This document shows, piece by piece, positions 1-11,939 of a stretch of 39,316 nt of DNA (within the stretch, counting starts at the first letter, position 1; every line of letters begins with the position of its first letter). Location: contig JAPZLL010000081.1 in NCBI GenBank assembly GCA_036250225.1, forward strand, positions 1-39,316, in the 5' to 3' direction. The translations under genes and the position numbers were made by a program. The DNA comes from Cercophora sp. LCS_1. Its lineage: Eukaryota > Ascomycota > Sordariomycetes > Sordariales > Lasiosphaeriaceae. Below the pieces are notes generated by a model that ran no database searches, was not told the origin of the DNA, and saw nothing but the letters and a program-made list of their open reading frames with translations.

Positions 1-22
1 CGCACAAGTCTTCCGCTGCGTA

Positions 23-46
23 TTACAGTGGGTAAACCCACTGTAA
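23..46. repeat. Near-perfect 24-bp palindrome
   Basis: Two 11-base arms (TTACAGTGGGT and ACCCACTGTAA) are separated by AA. The surrounding first ~100 bases are GC-balanced, unlike the AT-rich sequence that follows. This is therefore probably a boundary of unmutated DNA or part of another element cut by the window edge. No function is assigned. Confidence 0.6.
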
Positions 47-109
47 GCTGCCTGGTTACGTACTACGAACCCTGTGGGCAGCACCCTGTTTTAACAGTTT
101 TTTATAATT

Positions 110-1239
110 TTATCTTTAAATCCAATAGAATTAAAAGCGCCAATTATATTCCAGTTTTTTATTATTTTTAAGTTTATAGCTATAAAGCCTATTCTATATT
201 ATTTTTTGTTTAGAATTAAAAGAAGAGGAAGTAGAAATTGTTGCCCCACAACTGGGTTGGATATTTGATTAAATATTAATTAATAAACAATTGGTGGATC
301 TGGAACCCCGTTAATAATAATAATATTATTATAAAAGACGCTAAGTTCAATAAAAAAGAAATATTTAATGGAAATAAACTAATACTAAGAAATGATTTTT
401 TTAAGATTTCCTCTAATTAATATAAGGCCTTTTTCTACAATCTTAAGGCTAATTAATAATAGTATTGCAACCCTACTGGGGAGAGAGATTTCCTCAGTTA
501 AGAACAAAATAAAAATATTAAGGACCCTAAAGGTTTAAGGAGAAAAAATAGTAAAGAAGAATAAAAAAGAGAGGTTGAGGATTAAAATTTAGGTGAGAAT
601 CTATTGCTCTAAAAGGAATAATAATAAAACCCAGTCTAAATTACGGAGTCTGATTAACTCTATAATAAAGGCCAAAAAGAGGATCTCCCCCCCAAAATTA
701 TTTTTGGAATATCTCTTTTAACTATACTCCAGGTTGCTATTTTCTAAAGGTTGGTAAATTTACCCTATAGGGACTGCCCTAAATGCCCTTAAATAGTAGT
801 AGTTAATAAAGAGGTTGCTCCTTATTAATTGAGTTCATTAGAGGAAAATACTATAATTGGATATTCCTTTAATGTGTGGAATTATATATTTTTGGTAGGC
901 TTTAAAGTAGGTTTTTTTGTGGAATTTAAGAATCAAATTATTATAAGAGAATAAGTATATTAAAGACTTTATAGCTCGTAGTGGAATAAAGATTCCTTTT
1001 CCTACAATTTAATAATAAAGGGGAGGAGGATACCAAACCCCTCGCTAGAGTTTAATTTTACTGAGCGGAAGAGATTTTATTGGAGTTACCTCTTTAAAAT
1101 ATTAAAGAATTATTGCGATTTCCATATCTATATATTTAGATTACGATTTACTATAGTTCAGAAGTTGCATTTCCAAAGTTGTGGAGAAATGGGGTCTTGG
1201 ATTGTAATAAAAAAGGAGAGGGCCAAAGACTACTAAATT
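110..1239. other. AT-rich RIP-degraded stretch, probably upstream copia pol
   Basis: No readable gene survives here. Composition is strongly AT/TpA-biased and every frame is full of stops. It lies directly upstream of, and is collinear with, the copia reverse transcriptase remnant, so by position it should hold the integrase end of pol. I could not find a convincing integrase motif, so this is inferred only from context. Confidence 0.4.
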
Positions 1240-2781
1240 TTAGATTGTATATGGGTATTTATTTATAAATTTAATAAATATGGATATTTTCAAAAGGTAA
1301 AGGTAAAATTGGTAGTTGGAGGAGATTAATAAAATAATTCTATTTTCAAAAATAATTATACTGCCACCCTTACTAATTAATCTTTCTATTCATTTATTGC
1401 CATTATAATAAAATTCAACTTTAAACTTATTTAATATAATATTGTTAATGCCTTTATATATATACTGTTCTATTATAATATATTTATGCGAATGCCTTAC
1501 AGTTTCCGAGAGGAAGGAAAGATCCTCCTTTATAAAAAAGCTCTATATAACCTTAGAGAATCTCCTCTAATCTGGTAATGTTACTTTTCTATGATATTTA
1601 AATAATAGGGATTTATACTAATTTTATATAAACCCTGCGCCTTTATTAAAAGAAATGTAATAATATTCTTCTACATTAACAATATCGTTATTGCCTATAG
1701 AAAGTAATAAGAGGGTATAGTTAATAATAACGTCCAATAACTATAGAAGACCTATATACTTTAAAGTAGTAAGGATCTTTAATGGTTTTTTGGCCTAGAG
1801 GTTATTTACAACCGCCCCAACAAATAGATCTACCTCTCTTAATCCAATTATATTAGTAAATTCAAGAAATTTCTTAATGAAGATCCGCAACGGTACTATT
1901 AAGGGCCAGATGGCCATTTAGTACTACGGCTAATTCGCTTGTTCAAAATATTAATGGGAGGAACGGAATTAAAGCCTTTTAAAGGAGAAGCAATACCGGA
2001 TATAACTATACACTTCTAGAAAAAGACTGGTTTACTCCTCTATATAACCATTATTATTAGACCTAATATTAATTATATTATATCCAAACTAATAAAATTT
2101 AACCTTAATCCTTTATTAGAATATTATAATATTACCGACCGAATAATCAAATATTTTTTCAACACTTAATATTATACTTTAAAGTTCGGGGGTAGCAATA
2201 CCCTTAAAACCTGGAGTAATGCCTCGTTTACCAACAACCCTAACTAAAGTTCTTCCTAAACCTATATTATAAAGCTATTTGGAGGAACAATTAACTAGTA
2301 CATTAATAAATAAAATATAATTACTACCTCTATTACAAAAGTGGAATTGTTAGTTCTATTTTAGGCTACTAAGGAAGCTATATTTATAACGAAATTACTT
2401 ACGAAACTTGGAGTGAAATTCGAGGACCCTATAGTCCAACTTTGGTATAATAACCTCATAACAATTAGGCTTATAATAGAGGAAACTACTGTTTTAACCA
2501 CTAAGTTGAAATATGTGGATATCCACAACCACTAGTTATGAGAACAGACCTTAAATAAAGCTATTTATATATAATACGTGGGTATAAACAATATATTGGC
2601 CGATGGTTTAATAAAGCTATTGGGTATTAAAAAATTTTATATATTTAGAAACCAGATTGGTATTGTGGATATTAGGGCCAGAATAGAGGGTAGGAAGATT
2701 AAAAGGCTGATCTATAATAACTTGGTCCAAATAGAGAAAGAAATTAAGGATATAGAGGTGGACCTATGTCTAAAAGAATAA
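1240..2781 (+). pseudogene. Ty1/copia pol remnant: reverse transcriptase and RNase H
   Basis: A plus-strand polyprotein remnant of a Ty1/copia retrotransposon, read through stops and frame changes. From left to right: the RT start (LVVGGD, where families have LVxRGD, near 1305); NAFIY...MRMPYSFREEGKILLYKKALYNLRE near 1447-1560 (families: NAFVHA..MRMPPGF..GKVLRLRKALYGLR); SPLIW near 1562; and the catalytic region FYINNIVIAYRK near 1670-1705, where the family has YVDDI. Both active-site Asp have become Asn, a G-to-A change. The RNase H part follows (ATKEA, KYVDIHNH, ILADGLIKLL), ending with a stop at 2779-2781. The enzyme would have copied element RNA into cDNA; this copy is dead. Most internal stops are TAG/TAA at positions where Gln is expected. 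Confidence 0.85.
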
Positions 2782-2828
2782 TTTTAACGTCCTAAATAGC
2801 TTTAACTGGTCTGTTGAAATAGCCAAAT

Positions 2829-2836
2829 TGAGGGGG
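2829..2836 (+). other. Polypurine tract before copia 3' LTR
   Basis: A purine run (GAGGGGG core) sits about 50 bases after the pol stop and just before a TGTCAAC start. This is where the plus-strand primer of a copia element belongs. Confidence 0.5.
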
Positions 2837-2838
2837 TA

Positions 2839-3060
2839 TGTCAACGGGCGACGGAATAAGCCGTATTTGTAGTTGGGTAAGCCGCTAGAGGCTGGTGGCA
2901 GCTATCCAGAAAGAGGGGTAACGGTTGGAAATCCCCACACTGGTGTTTTTAAATACAACCACAATAACTTCAATTAATTGAACAATTGTTTTGGCGACGG
3001 CCAACGACTTATTATTATGTATATTGTGTGTTTTCTTGCTATTAAGAGCCAAAGTCGACA
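2839..3060 (+). repeat. Probable copia 3' LTR
   Basis: The segment begins TGTCAAC and ends GTCGACA (one mismatch as inverted termini), giving 222 bp. It lies immediately downstream of the polypurine tract and of the end of the copia RNase H. The partner 5' LTR is outside the window, so identity cannot be tested here. It is GC-balanced while pol is heavily mutated, which is odd for a RIP-treated element and lowers confidence. The 62-codon minus-strand ORF inside it has no recognisable content. Confidence 0.5.
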
Positions 3061-3374
3061 TAGTGCCTCTCACACAACCCTAACCCCGACACCGTAACAG
3101 GGGCAATAACAATATCCCCAACCAAATACCAGACGGAAGACCACCCTCCAATAGTACCACCCTCTGGTGACGACCACCCTCCAGTAACGACCGGGAGAGG
3201 TCAAACGGCCCTGCCCCATGCACGTTTAGCGGCGAACCCCCATGCACTGTCTTTGACCTTGGCGATGCCGACTCCGTCGAGGGGGAGGCTCCCTGCATCC
3301 ATCATCCTCAGGAATTCCCTGACGTACAAGTAAAAAAAAAAAAAGTGCGTGCAAACAATTGAAACGAGTTCAAA
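3061..3374. other. GC-normal spacer with mosaic module and A-tract
   Basis: No gene is supported. The stretch holds imperfect ACCACCCTCC-type tandem repeats (about 3140-3195) and a copy of the dispersed module GACCTTGGCGATGCC...CCGTCGAGGG (about 3195-3290), which recurs at 20.8-23.9 kb. A 13-base A run lies at about 3331-3343. It ends in AAA immediately before the Helitron terminus. Because the Helitron pair is a clean insertion, this spacer and the DNA from 20542 onward were once adjacent. Confidence 0.6.
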
Positions 3375-3401
3375 CTAGCTGTGCTTGGCCGCTTCGCGGC
3401 C
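3375..3401 (-). other. Helitron 3' terminus: hairpin plus CTAG
   Basis: A 6-bp stem with a 3-base loop (GGCCGC-TTC-GCGGCC, 3387-3401) stands 8 bases from the terminal CTAG. This is the diagnostic Helitron termination structure. The equivalent in copy 2 is at 10272-10298, with CTAA in place of CTAG (G-to-A) and one stem mismatch. Confidence 0.88.
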
Positions 3402-3649
3402 GCTACACACGCTAGGACGGGGCTGTAAAGATTTAACAGGGGTGGAGGGTGCAATGGGGGGGTTAGGGTTCCGCCTGCAGCCAAGCCCTTCCCCCACTTC
3501 CTCTCACCAACCACACCTGCAATTGATCAGCCATACCGTTGCACAATCTTTGAAGCTCCCTCGCACCCCGCGCACGTATTAAAACCACGCTGCAACAATT
3601 GCACTGCAATAAGTTTTTGCGCTTCCAACGGTGCCCATTTTATGCGAAA

Positions 3650-5098
3650 CTAACGACACGCGAAGTGTCTGCGCAGGTTATACCTCTGCTGCCCGCAAGT
3701 GGTAGTACCAACCGAAGCGAATCCAGCAACCATACCACTGGGCCCAATAGAGGTAGTGGTATTAATAGTGGGGTTAATATTGGTAAGGCGCCCTCCTTTG
3801 CAGATTTGGAGGACGAAGCCGAGGTCCATATTAATAATATTAAGGCTAGTATTAATAATAATAAAAAGAACCCCGAGGACCTTAGTGAGCTTAAAGATGA
3901 ACCTAATGGGGTTACTAATAAATATATTATTTAATTAGATAATAGTAATAATAAATAGAATACTGGCTTAATTAGTTGCTATATTAAGGAGGGGACCGTT
4001 TATATGTGGGAGGAGTGTAAGAGATTTATAAAGCTAAGTTTTAAGGGTAAGTTTAATAGTGCGAACTATTATATAATAAAGTATATAAATAGTTAATTAT
4101 ATATATAAAATATATTATAAAATTAATAAACCTATTTATAGGGCAAAGTAAAATGCGAAATTTTTGTTTTCCACAGTATAGATAAATACCCCAACAATTT
4201 TATACGCCTAGGCAATTATAAGGCCTTATTTGTCTAGGCCACTAATAAAGTATTAGTTAAACCTTATAACCATTATAGTAATAAAAGTAATATATGTAGG
4301 TTTAAGGGGTATATTAACTGCCCTGGGGTTATAAAGGGTATTTGTAGCAACTACATTTATAATAGTAATGGAGGGGCTTATAACGTTTGTATAGAAAAAC
4401 CCAGAGAGTGGTAAAAGAATAGCCCCGCTAAGAGTAAAGTTATTAAGCCTATAATTGCGCCCACCCCCAATATGAACTATATACTGGCAATCTCGGAGAA
4501 GAGGAACTTTAGCAAATACCTTATAGGAGATGAAGAGGAGGATTCTTTTATTAATAACCCCTATATAAATCTTATAAAGAAATTAAAACTATTATTTAGT
4601 AGTGTAATAATTAATATAAGGGTTTACTCCAGGTTTATAGTAAATATTACAGTTAGTAAAAAGGTTTTAATAGAACCTGACTTTATATATTTTCCACAGC
4701 TCCCTTCCACTCTGATTATAATTAACTGAGAAGATCTAGCCTTACTTTATATTAATTGTGTAAAGGACAATATGGATATTAGGGAAAGTATAGTATATAA
4801 CCCAGTTTTGGCTATATATTACCTGGACTATATAAAAATAGTTATGCGAAATAGGTAGTTTGCTGTATATATAAATATTGTTTATCCCTTAATTGAGGTA
4901 AATAATACGGAATAGGCCCAATCCAAATAGGGTTTATTATACCTATTATAGCTTTTCTTTTTTTAAGATACCCAGTTTTCAAAACTTGTAAAACCCCATA
5001 AAATAGTTCAGGTAGTAAAATAGAGCTGTGCGAACTCCTTATATACATATTAACGCTATGAAAGTGAAATAAATGTTATAAAATATATAAATAATAAT
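3650..5098 (+). pseudogene. Helitron accessory gene, copy 1 (unidentified, Cys-rich segment)
   Basis: A plus-strand reading frame, convergent with the Rep-helicase, is conserved as protein between both Helitron copies. The N-terminal part is Ser/Asn/Pro-rich (ASGSTNRSESSNHTTGPNRG), then acidic (DLEDEAEVHINNIKA), then has YMWEECKRFIKLSFKGKF near 4000-4050. A central segment (4255-4425) has Cys at positions where the other copy often has Tyr (TGT/TAT), suggesting a former zinc-binding cluster (SNICRFKG, INCPGVIKGIC, NVCIEKPREW). A C-terminal part follows (KLKLLFSSVIINIRVYSRFI, then IYFPQLPSTL). The start codon is uncertain: the ATG seen in copy 2 is ACA here, so the ancestral codon may have been ACG. 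I do not recognise the family. The 3' end nearly abuts the Rep-helicase stop at 5101. Confidence 0.6.
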
Positions 5099-5100
5099 AT

Positions 5101-8100
5101 TTAAATACAAAATAAAAACTCCTTATAAATAACGTTTACAAACGTTTAATACCTTTCTTCCTTACTTTCTATTAAAATAGATAGGTTCTTTATATCCGTT
5201 ACCCTTAAAAAACTAATATAAAGCTGGCCGTATAAAAATATCCCCTCCCTTAAATCCAATCTAATATAATGAAGAAATTGGCCCTATAACTTATTAATAG
5301 TAATTATAAATTAAAGCCAAATGGGGAATTGAGTTTATATAATGCGAGCAGTATAATAGTCCTCGTTAGAGTCCAATCTTATCTGGGGAATAAAGTAAAC
5401 CTAACCCGCAAACTCCCCTATAAGGATATAATAGTAGAGGAGGCTCCTCGTCATTTATATAATAATTATGCAAGTCCCATTATAAAGGCCTTTTAGGGGG
5501 GTTAAATTATATATTAATATAACTAAATACCCAATTTTAATATGTAGAATTAGAGGGGAGAAGTCTATAGTTATAATTAATAATAGAAATTCTGGGGAAA
5601 ATTGTGGAGGATTTGTATTTTGATTTTGTAAGAGGTTCTCTATTGTGTTTATTAACCTATATATATAAGCCTCCCTAGGCATACGATTTAGAATTGTACT
5701 ATTAATCTCTTTAATAGTGGAGTTGTAAGGGGAAAGAATGGCACAGTCTACAAAAACCATATAGTCGTTAGAGTTCCTTGCAGCCCTTATACTGGCCTGG
5801 ATTAACATTTCATTGGAATAGATACATTTTGAGAATTTAGATATATTATAACCTCAATATATATAAGGTATTAATATAACCCACAAATGAAAGTTTATAT
5901 TATAAAATATATTGTGTAAAAAGTTATTAAAAGCCACATTCTCGGGGGAAGCATTATAAAACCTTATATTTTCCATAAAGAATAAATATTCCAGATATTG
6001 CTATATAGGTGAGGAATAAATTAATATTCTTATAGTCTATAACCTATTGCCCTTGGGAATTACTGGGGGTATTTATGCGAAATCCTCTCTTAATATAATT
6101 GTAATGTTATTAAAGGGAAAACTATTATTATATAGGTCCTTTAGTATATAATCCAGAACTTCAAAATTATAATACCTTTATATGAGGACCTTATTCTATA
6201 TAATTAGTCTAGTTTACAAAAGGAGCTCTACGAGTTTGGTTTACTTTAATATAGTATAAGTCGAAGAAATGTTACTATTAATGAGAAGCTTAAATTAGTA
6301 GTATAAGGTTATATTACCCAGTAAAAATATCATAGCTATATTAGAAGATATAATATAGAGGACAACCTCACTTTGCAAATAGTAGAGGCTTATAAGGGCT
6401 TTATAAAAAAAGTTTTTTCCCATCCCCCTGGGGCCTTATATAAAAAAATGTACATTTTATAAATTCTATATAATGCAGCTGGTAATCCTATTAAATATAA
6501 CCCTTTGACCAGTATTAAACTATACCTAATATTTGAAAGTGGTATATAATTGCTCCTTGTAATTATAATCCAGTTTGTAAAAAATATCCAAATTAATATA
6601 TACATTAGCCTCCCAATTGTAGTAGAAAGGAAATAGGTTATATTCCTATAAATTTAAGCCCATTAATATTAATATATTTAAAATTAAAAATAAACCATAG
6701 TTAATGTGGGCGTTAACCATATTTTATAGTATTTAAATGCGCTTGCGAGCCATTTTGCAAGTCAGATCGTTGTATATATTGGGTGTGAACTTCTCCTATA
6801 GGGCCCTTGGATCCAAAACCTCCCTCATTTATAGATAAAAAATAAAAAGAGAACAAAGTGCTCTTCCTATTTATATAAGTTTAGCTTCCTTAAAGGTATA
6901 TTCCCACTATAAATTTTTTTCCAATAGGCCCAACACTTTACAAACCCCCTAAAATATATTGTATATAATGCCTTCCACGGTTTACAGGTCCTTAAACAAC
7001 TGGGGCCCAGAAATAATAGAGAGGAGAAGCTGGAGGTAAAACCTTTCCCCAGCCCTTAGTAAAACGTATATTAACCTTTTAACTATAGGGCTCTTTTAGC
7101 AAGACTTTTAGGTCTATAAGAGGCTATACTAGATAAAATAAATAGGGTAGTTAATATATAAAAATTATTACACTTTGGTATATTGGGCATTATAATTAAA
7201 ACATGTAGTTAATATAATATGTATACTTTTTTCTGCAATGTAAATTAGCTACTCATTATTAATAATGTTTAGAAATATAACCATGTAGTAACTTAATAGG
7301 TATACTATTAGAAGCTGTACTATAGAAAACTCCTTATATATATAATATTTGAACAAACGGATAATAGCCTCTATAGGCCCAATATAACGATATATAAGGT
7401 ATTCCTCAATCTCATCCCACACTATAGCCCCATCTACACTGGCTATATTAGTTTTTCTCTACTTTTGCATACTTGCTAAAGCAACTATGGCCTGGTTAGT
7501 TCCCTTATAAATGTATTTATAAATGTATTTAATAGCCTTTATAGACCTATAAACCTCAATATTAAAATAGTATTAATACTTTTGTAATAGGTATAGGTTA
7601 TATAGTATTATCGAACAATTATTCATTAGAACTTCTAGTAAATATAGGTCTCTAGAATCGACCTTTTTGCAAACGTATAACTATCGTTTTATTGCCTATA
7701 AAGTGGGTATCCATTCTATAATACAATTGTTTCTTTTGTAAAACCCTTTAAAATTTTTTTAGAATAACTATTAACCCTATGATTAGCTTCTATACAAATA
7801 GACTATGGGTTATATTTACTATATAGTCCGTAAAATATTGAATTTGCAACTAAATTCCCCAATATACTATTGGGGTCCTTTATAGGATTGGGGAATTTTA
7901 TAAAAACAATATAGTCAATATAAATAGGGTCCCTATATTTGTAAAATTATTCTATATACAGGAAAAGTAATATATACTTGTGCGGAAGCCCACATTTCTA
8001 ATATTCCATAATCCACACAATACCCCTAAATTTACTAAATAAACCCTTTTATAGTTCATTAAAAATAGCCTTAATTTTAAACTTAAATATACAGCCCACA

Positions 8101-10229
8101 ATATTAGGGCAAACTACTATATCCTTACCAGGCTATAATTTATATATTATTTCCTCCCATTTTAGGTTTGCAGTAATAATAATAAAAAATATCGGAGGGC
8201 TAAAAGCTCATACAATTACTATTAAATTCTAATAGCACTTATTAATAAAATGTACATTTTCAACATAATTAGCAGGTAAAATAATATATTAGTCGATTTT
8301 ACGAGGTTATTAATTGTCCGCGAGCTGCAAGTGGTCCTTAATACCCTAGTAAAGATCCGCTTATAGCTCCTTTTAGTATTTTATATAATAATTGAGCCTG
8401 CTTTGGTCTATAATAGTTCAAAGGTCTACTAGGAATTATTAAAACAGCCTGCAAAATAGAAAGGGAGCGTATTAGTAACCTTTGCGGTTATATAAAATGT
8501 ATTGGGCCTAGGCGGCAAAAGTGAGTTTATTACTATTACAATATATAGCCTGGTTAATATACTATATGTGGTTATTATATCCCAAGGTTTTATAAGGAAA
8601 TATTAAAGGGTATATAAGTGGAAAATATATAGGGTTTTTATAGTAAACCCTTGCAGGGAGTTCAATGCTCCTATTTTTAAACCGGCGTGCGAGGGTAATA
8701 TTGTGGAAATAGGGCATATTGAACTCCTCTATAATAATAGCAACCTTACTAACGATTAGTAAGTTTATACACTAATAGTCTGCTCCCTTTTTAATAACTA
8801 AATGTATTTATAATAATAATAATAGCCGAATATTGCTGCACATACGTGCTAAACGCTCTTTTACAATTTTATAAAGTTAAAACATGGGGTTTTCCACATA
8901 GATAAATATATTAAATATCCCCATAAAATCGAGGTCTCTTAATATATTTAGCTCCCTCCTAGTGCGGAAATCGGCTATAGCCTAGGGGTTATAAAACTAT
9001 ACCTATATAAACCTCGGTTGCAAGCTGGGATTTTTATTGAGGGCCCCTATAAGATAATAGAGCGCACTGTGGATCTAGTAATTATTTGGCCCATTACAAA
9101 AGTTGAATTTATAGATATTAGCTTTAATTAATATAAAAGTAAAGGCATTATTATAAGAGTGTAAGTTCTTTTGGAAGGTAGAATAACCTAGGCCTCGCAG
9201 GTGTTATAGAATAAAGTTGGAAATATAAAACTAAGGATTAATGTAGATATTGCCTTAACGGTAACAAATATTAAACTTTAAATTCTCTTTAGATGTCCGC
9301 TTAAGGATATTAACAAAGCATTAATAGATATAAAGATAATATATTACTAATTTTTTATTAATTTAATAAAACGTAATATAGTTGGGGCACTTGCGATTCC
9401 TTAGGCTAAAGTTGTAAACTTTAATATATTCAATTCTATCTTGTGGAATCCAACCCTTTATATTACCCGTACGTATTTTGCAAACAGGTACCAGTTCCTA
9501 TACTATAACTATAATTATAACTGAATTATATTGTATAGTGGTATAATCTTTATAGCTAGTGTAAGGAGTGCTGCAAAAGTTTGTTCTAAATTCTATTGCC
9601 GGTTTTCGAATATAGTATTAGTTATACATTGAACTGGTGATGAACAACATACACAGAACCCAGCGGTCGGCCTGGAAGGCCGACCTATGGGCAGGCCTTC
9701 CTCTGATCGGAGGGAGGCATGTGAACGACGTAGGATAACAACGTAGGAAGACGACGTAGGATAACAAACGTAGGAACACGACGTAGAAAAACAACGTAGG
9801 AAAAATGACAACGCACCTCCTCACCCCCGGAACTTCGCCATGGTGGTGAGTTGTTCTGTTCAATCTAAATCTGAGGCGCTGGCGCGACACTTATGTCCAG
9901 GCGTCACGTGCCAAGCACGTGACAGCCTGTCGCTCACCACCGTGACTATGTACAAAAACGGAAAGGCAACCACAGGCCAGCTCTCCTTAGCCGTCACCCC
10001 AAGTCAACATATACCTGAAAGTACTGTAAATAGTAACGGCTGGCTGAGGCATCCTTGCGAGGTTTGCAATGGAAGGGCAACGCTTATAATAGGGGGTTGC
10101 GGCTGTGCAATAACGCAAACAGGCACACAAGCAATAAGTAATAAAGGCTAGGCATATATAAGTGGGGCAGTCCCACCTGTTATAATAAATGCAGTATTTT
10201 TTTACACTTTTACTCACAAAACTACACAA
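5101..10229 (-). pseudogene. Helitron Rep-helicase (RepHel), copy 1
   Basis: Minus-strand remnant of the Helitron rolling-circle initiator fused to a Pif1-type helicase. In protein order: a Cys-rich N-terminus near 10000-10229 (split by the 377-bp element); the Helitron_like_N region (YPLIFPYG type, near 8600); the HUH motif near 7970-7985, read GLPHKY (copy 2 keeps HKH); the two-tyrosine motif AIKYIYKYIYKG at 7501-7536; a helicase Walker A near 6425 (KAPGGWEKTFF, a mutated GPGGTGKT); and helicase C-terminal blocks at 5455-5808 (LSPYNSTIKEINSTILNRMP, then HIKIGYLVILIYNLTPLKGL). The end is GQLYISFLRVTD just before the stop at 5101. Stops are spread throughout. The intact enzyme nicks and unwinds the element ends for rolling-circle transposition. 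Confidence 0.88.
9630..10006. mobile_element. 377-bp hairpin-rich element inserted in Helitron copy 1
   Basis: Absent from the same place in Helitron copy 2, so it is an insertion. It starts TGAACTGG, ends AAGTCA and is flanked by ACAT duplications (9626-9629 and 10007-10010). It holds a perfect 9-bp-stem hairpin (9665-9685), a second 9-bp stem with one wobble (9695-9718), a run of CGTAGGAWAACAA-like 10-13-base repeats (about 9727-9800), a GTCACGTG/CACGTGAC hairpin (9903-9923) and a GGTGGTGAG/CTCACCACC pair (9843-9851 with 9933-9941). It is GC-rich against mutated surroundings, so it arrived after RIP or escaped it. TG...CA ends with a 4-base duplication fit a solo LTR or a small non-coding element. 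No coding capacity is supported. An inverted copy lies at 38142-38494. Confidence 0.75.
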
Positions 10230-10855
10230 TATATTCTACCATTTTTATACTGAGCTCTATTATATTATAGACTAATTGTATTTGGCTGCTTCGCAGCTGC
10301 CACATACGCTAGGACGGGGCTATAAAGATTTAATAGGGGTGGAGGGTATAATAGGGGGGTTAGGGTTCCGCCTACAGTTAAGCCCTTCCACCACTTCCTC
10401 TTACTAACTACACCTATAATTGATTAGCTATACCGTTACACAATCTTTGAAGCTCCCTCGCACCCTACGTACGTATTAAAACTACGCTATAACAATTACA
10501 CTACAATAAGTAAGTTTTTGCACTTCCAACAGTGCCCATTTTATATAAAACTAACAATGCGCGAAGTGTCTATGCAGGTTACACCTCCACCGCCTGCAAG
10601 TGGTAGTGCTAACTGAAGTGAGTCCAGCAACCATATCACTGGGCCCAATAGAGGTAGTAACATTACGGCGCTCCGCGCCTTTTAGCCCTGGTTTGCTCAT
10701 CCGCATCCCCAATGACCAATACGGCCGGACCACTCCATCGGGACGTAAACAAACCAGGGACCGACGCGAAGCGCATAGAGAAAAATGCCTAGCATATATA
10801 GGCAATAGAACAATAACAAACTGTACAAAATATTTATATACATATTGCATCCACA

Positions 10856-11836
10856 ATGTCTGCCCACAACTCGCCACATAGCCAGGTCGTCGATATCCAC
10901 ATTGGGCAACGCCTCTTTAGGGCCAATGGGGCACTAGTGACGTAGAACGAATATTACTACCACCTCAACCTAAAGCCTGCAGTAACCCAGGACCTATTTG
11001 TTTCTTCTCCCCCCTATACACTAGATGGTAGCTTTATTGTACCAGAGTCCAGTTTTCCTACTGCTCAACCACAATCACTTTTGCCTGTCGGATGGGAATA
11101 TCTTTTCGCCGAATCTTCTCCTACCGCTCTATAAACACTGGCATTCTCCAAACTCTCTACCGATAAGGGCCCAAGACCAGGTAGCGTTACTAACCCCACC
11201 AAATCCATTATATTCAACCACATTAACGAAATGGTAGCCCACTTCTGACTGGCAGTAAAATTAGTATTCCTAATATATCCAAAGTATTACTTGTTGGATG
11301 ACGAATTCTTTAATAGTATTGGTCGAGTGAATTTTAACGACTTTTATACTATTAGGGAATTATATAAGGACAGTACCCCCCACTTCCACGTGTTTGGCGA
11401 GTGGGGGATAAAAAAAATATTAAGAACTACTACCACTTTAATATCCTTGGGTATTACCCGAACATTGGCCGAACTTGTAATAGAGTTGCCTTTTGGAGGT
11501 ACCTCTACAAGTGCGGGGCACAGTATATTAGAGGTGATATACAACTACCTACCAAACTGTAATAAAAGGTTAAAATAAATACCTGGGGCGAATTGATAGC
11601 TATAGAGGAAAAGTCGGAATTCCTCAACAAAATGAAGACGAAGTTCCCAAGGGAACTAATCTTGAACTATAATAATATCAAGTTGTATATGATCGATAAG
11701 TTTAAGATTAAAGAGGAGGAGTATTAGCCAGAAGTTTATACTGGCACATGGAATATTCCTGCTATACTAACGGAATGGTACGAATTTAACATTATCTATA
11801 AACCAAATAAGTCAAACTATTTCATTAGAGGGTAGT
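10856..11836 (+). pseudogene. Unknown ORF A of the 3.4-kb insertion
   Basis: Starts at an ATG at 10856 (MSAHNSPHSQVVDIHIGQRL). It reads through single stops at TAG (10943), TAA (11132) and TGA (11246) in otherwise good coding sequence, is fully open from about 11249 to 11578, shifts frame near 11580-11600, and continues to about 11836 (EEKSEFLNKMKTKFPREL, VYTGTWNIPAILTEWYEFNI). Distinct stretches are LLPVGWEYLFAESSPT, DDEFFNSIGRVNFNDFYTIR and STPHFHVFGEWGIKKIL. About 320 residues in all. No transmembrane segment, RT, DDE or helicase motif is evident, and I do not recognise the family. It is the best-preserved part of the insertion and a candidate transposase or cargo gene. Confidence 0.5.
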
Positions 11837-11939
11837 GCAGCTCACACCCCCTCGTAAACTCGGGAGGCGGTTGCTACTTGTCCCCTTGGGTACCCCGCTA
11901 TGCAGGGGCCCCCACCTCGGGAATATAAAAGGAGAAAGA

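Larger units (their letters stand above)
3375..10271 (-). mobile_element. Helitron copy 1, full length
   Basis: Minus-strand Helitron with both canonical ends. Its 5' end (right, at 10271) reads TCTATAATATAATAGAGC on the minus strand. Its 3' end (left) is the hairpin at 3387-3401, then an 8-base spacer, then CTAG at 3375-3378, followed by T in the flank. Removing the 377-bp insertion and its 4-base duplication leaves about 6.52 kb, the same as copy 2 stripped of its insertions. It carries a RepHel pseudogene (minus) and a convergent accessory pseudogene (plus). Helitrons move by rolling-circle replication and insert between A and T. This copy is RIP-mutated and inactive. Confidence 0.9.

Noticed and set aside
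2578..2781. Separate 67-codon gene
   Set aside because: It starts at GTG and is the C-terminal piece of the copia RNase H (ILADGLIKLL), not an independent gene.
3375..3765. ~390-bp direct repeats at 3375-3765 and 10272-10665 read as LTRs of one element
   Set aside because: They are the 3' ends of two successive Helitrons. Each has the hairpin-CTAG terminus, and the sequence continues into the same downstream gene in copy 2 at 14072 once the 3.4-kb insertion is removed.
9727..9800. Regular short repeats (CGTAGGAWAACAA) as a CRISPR array
   Set aside because: Units are 10-13 bases with no unique spacers, sit inside a small eukaryotic repeat element and lack any cas gene context.
10666..10685. 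GGCGC-TCC-GCGCC hairpin followed by TTTTAG as another Helitron 3' end
   Set aside because: Only two or three bases separate the hairpin from TTAG, and the site is already explained as the left end of an insertion with a 9-base target duplication.
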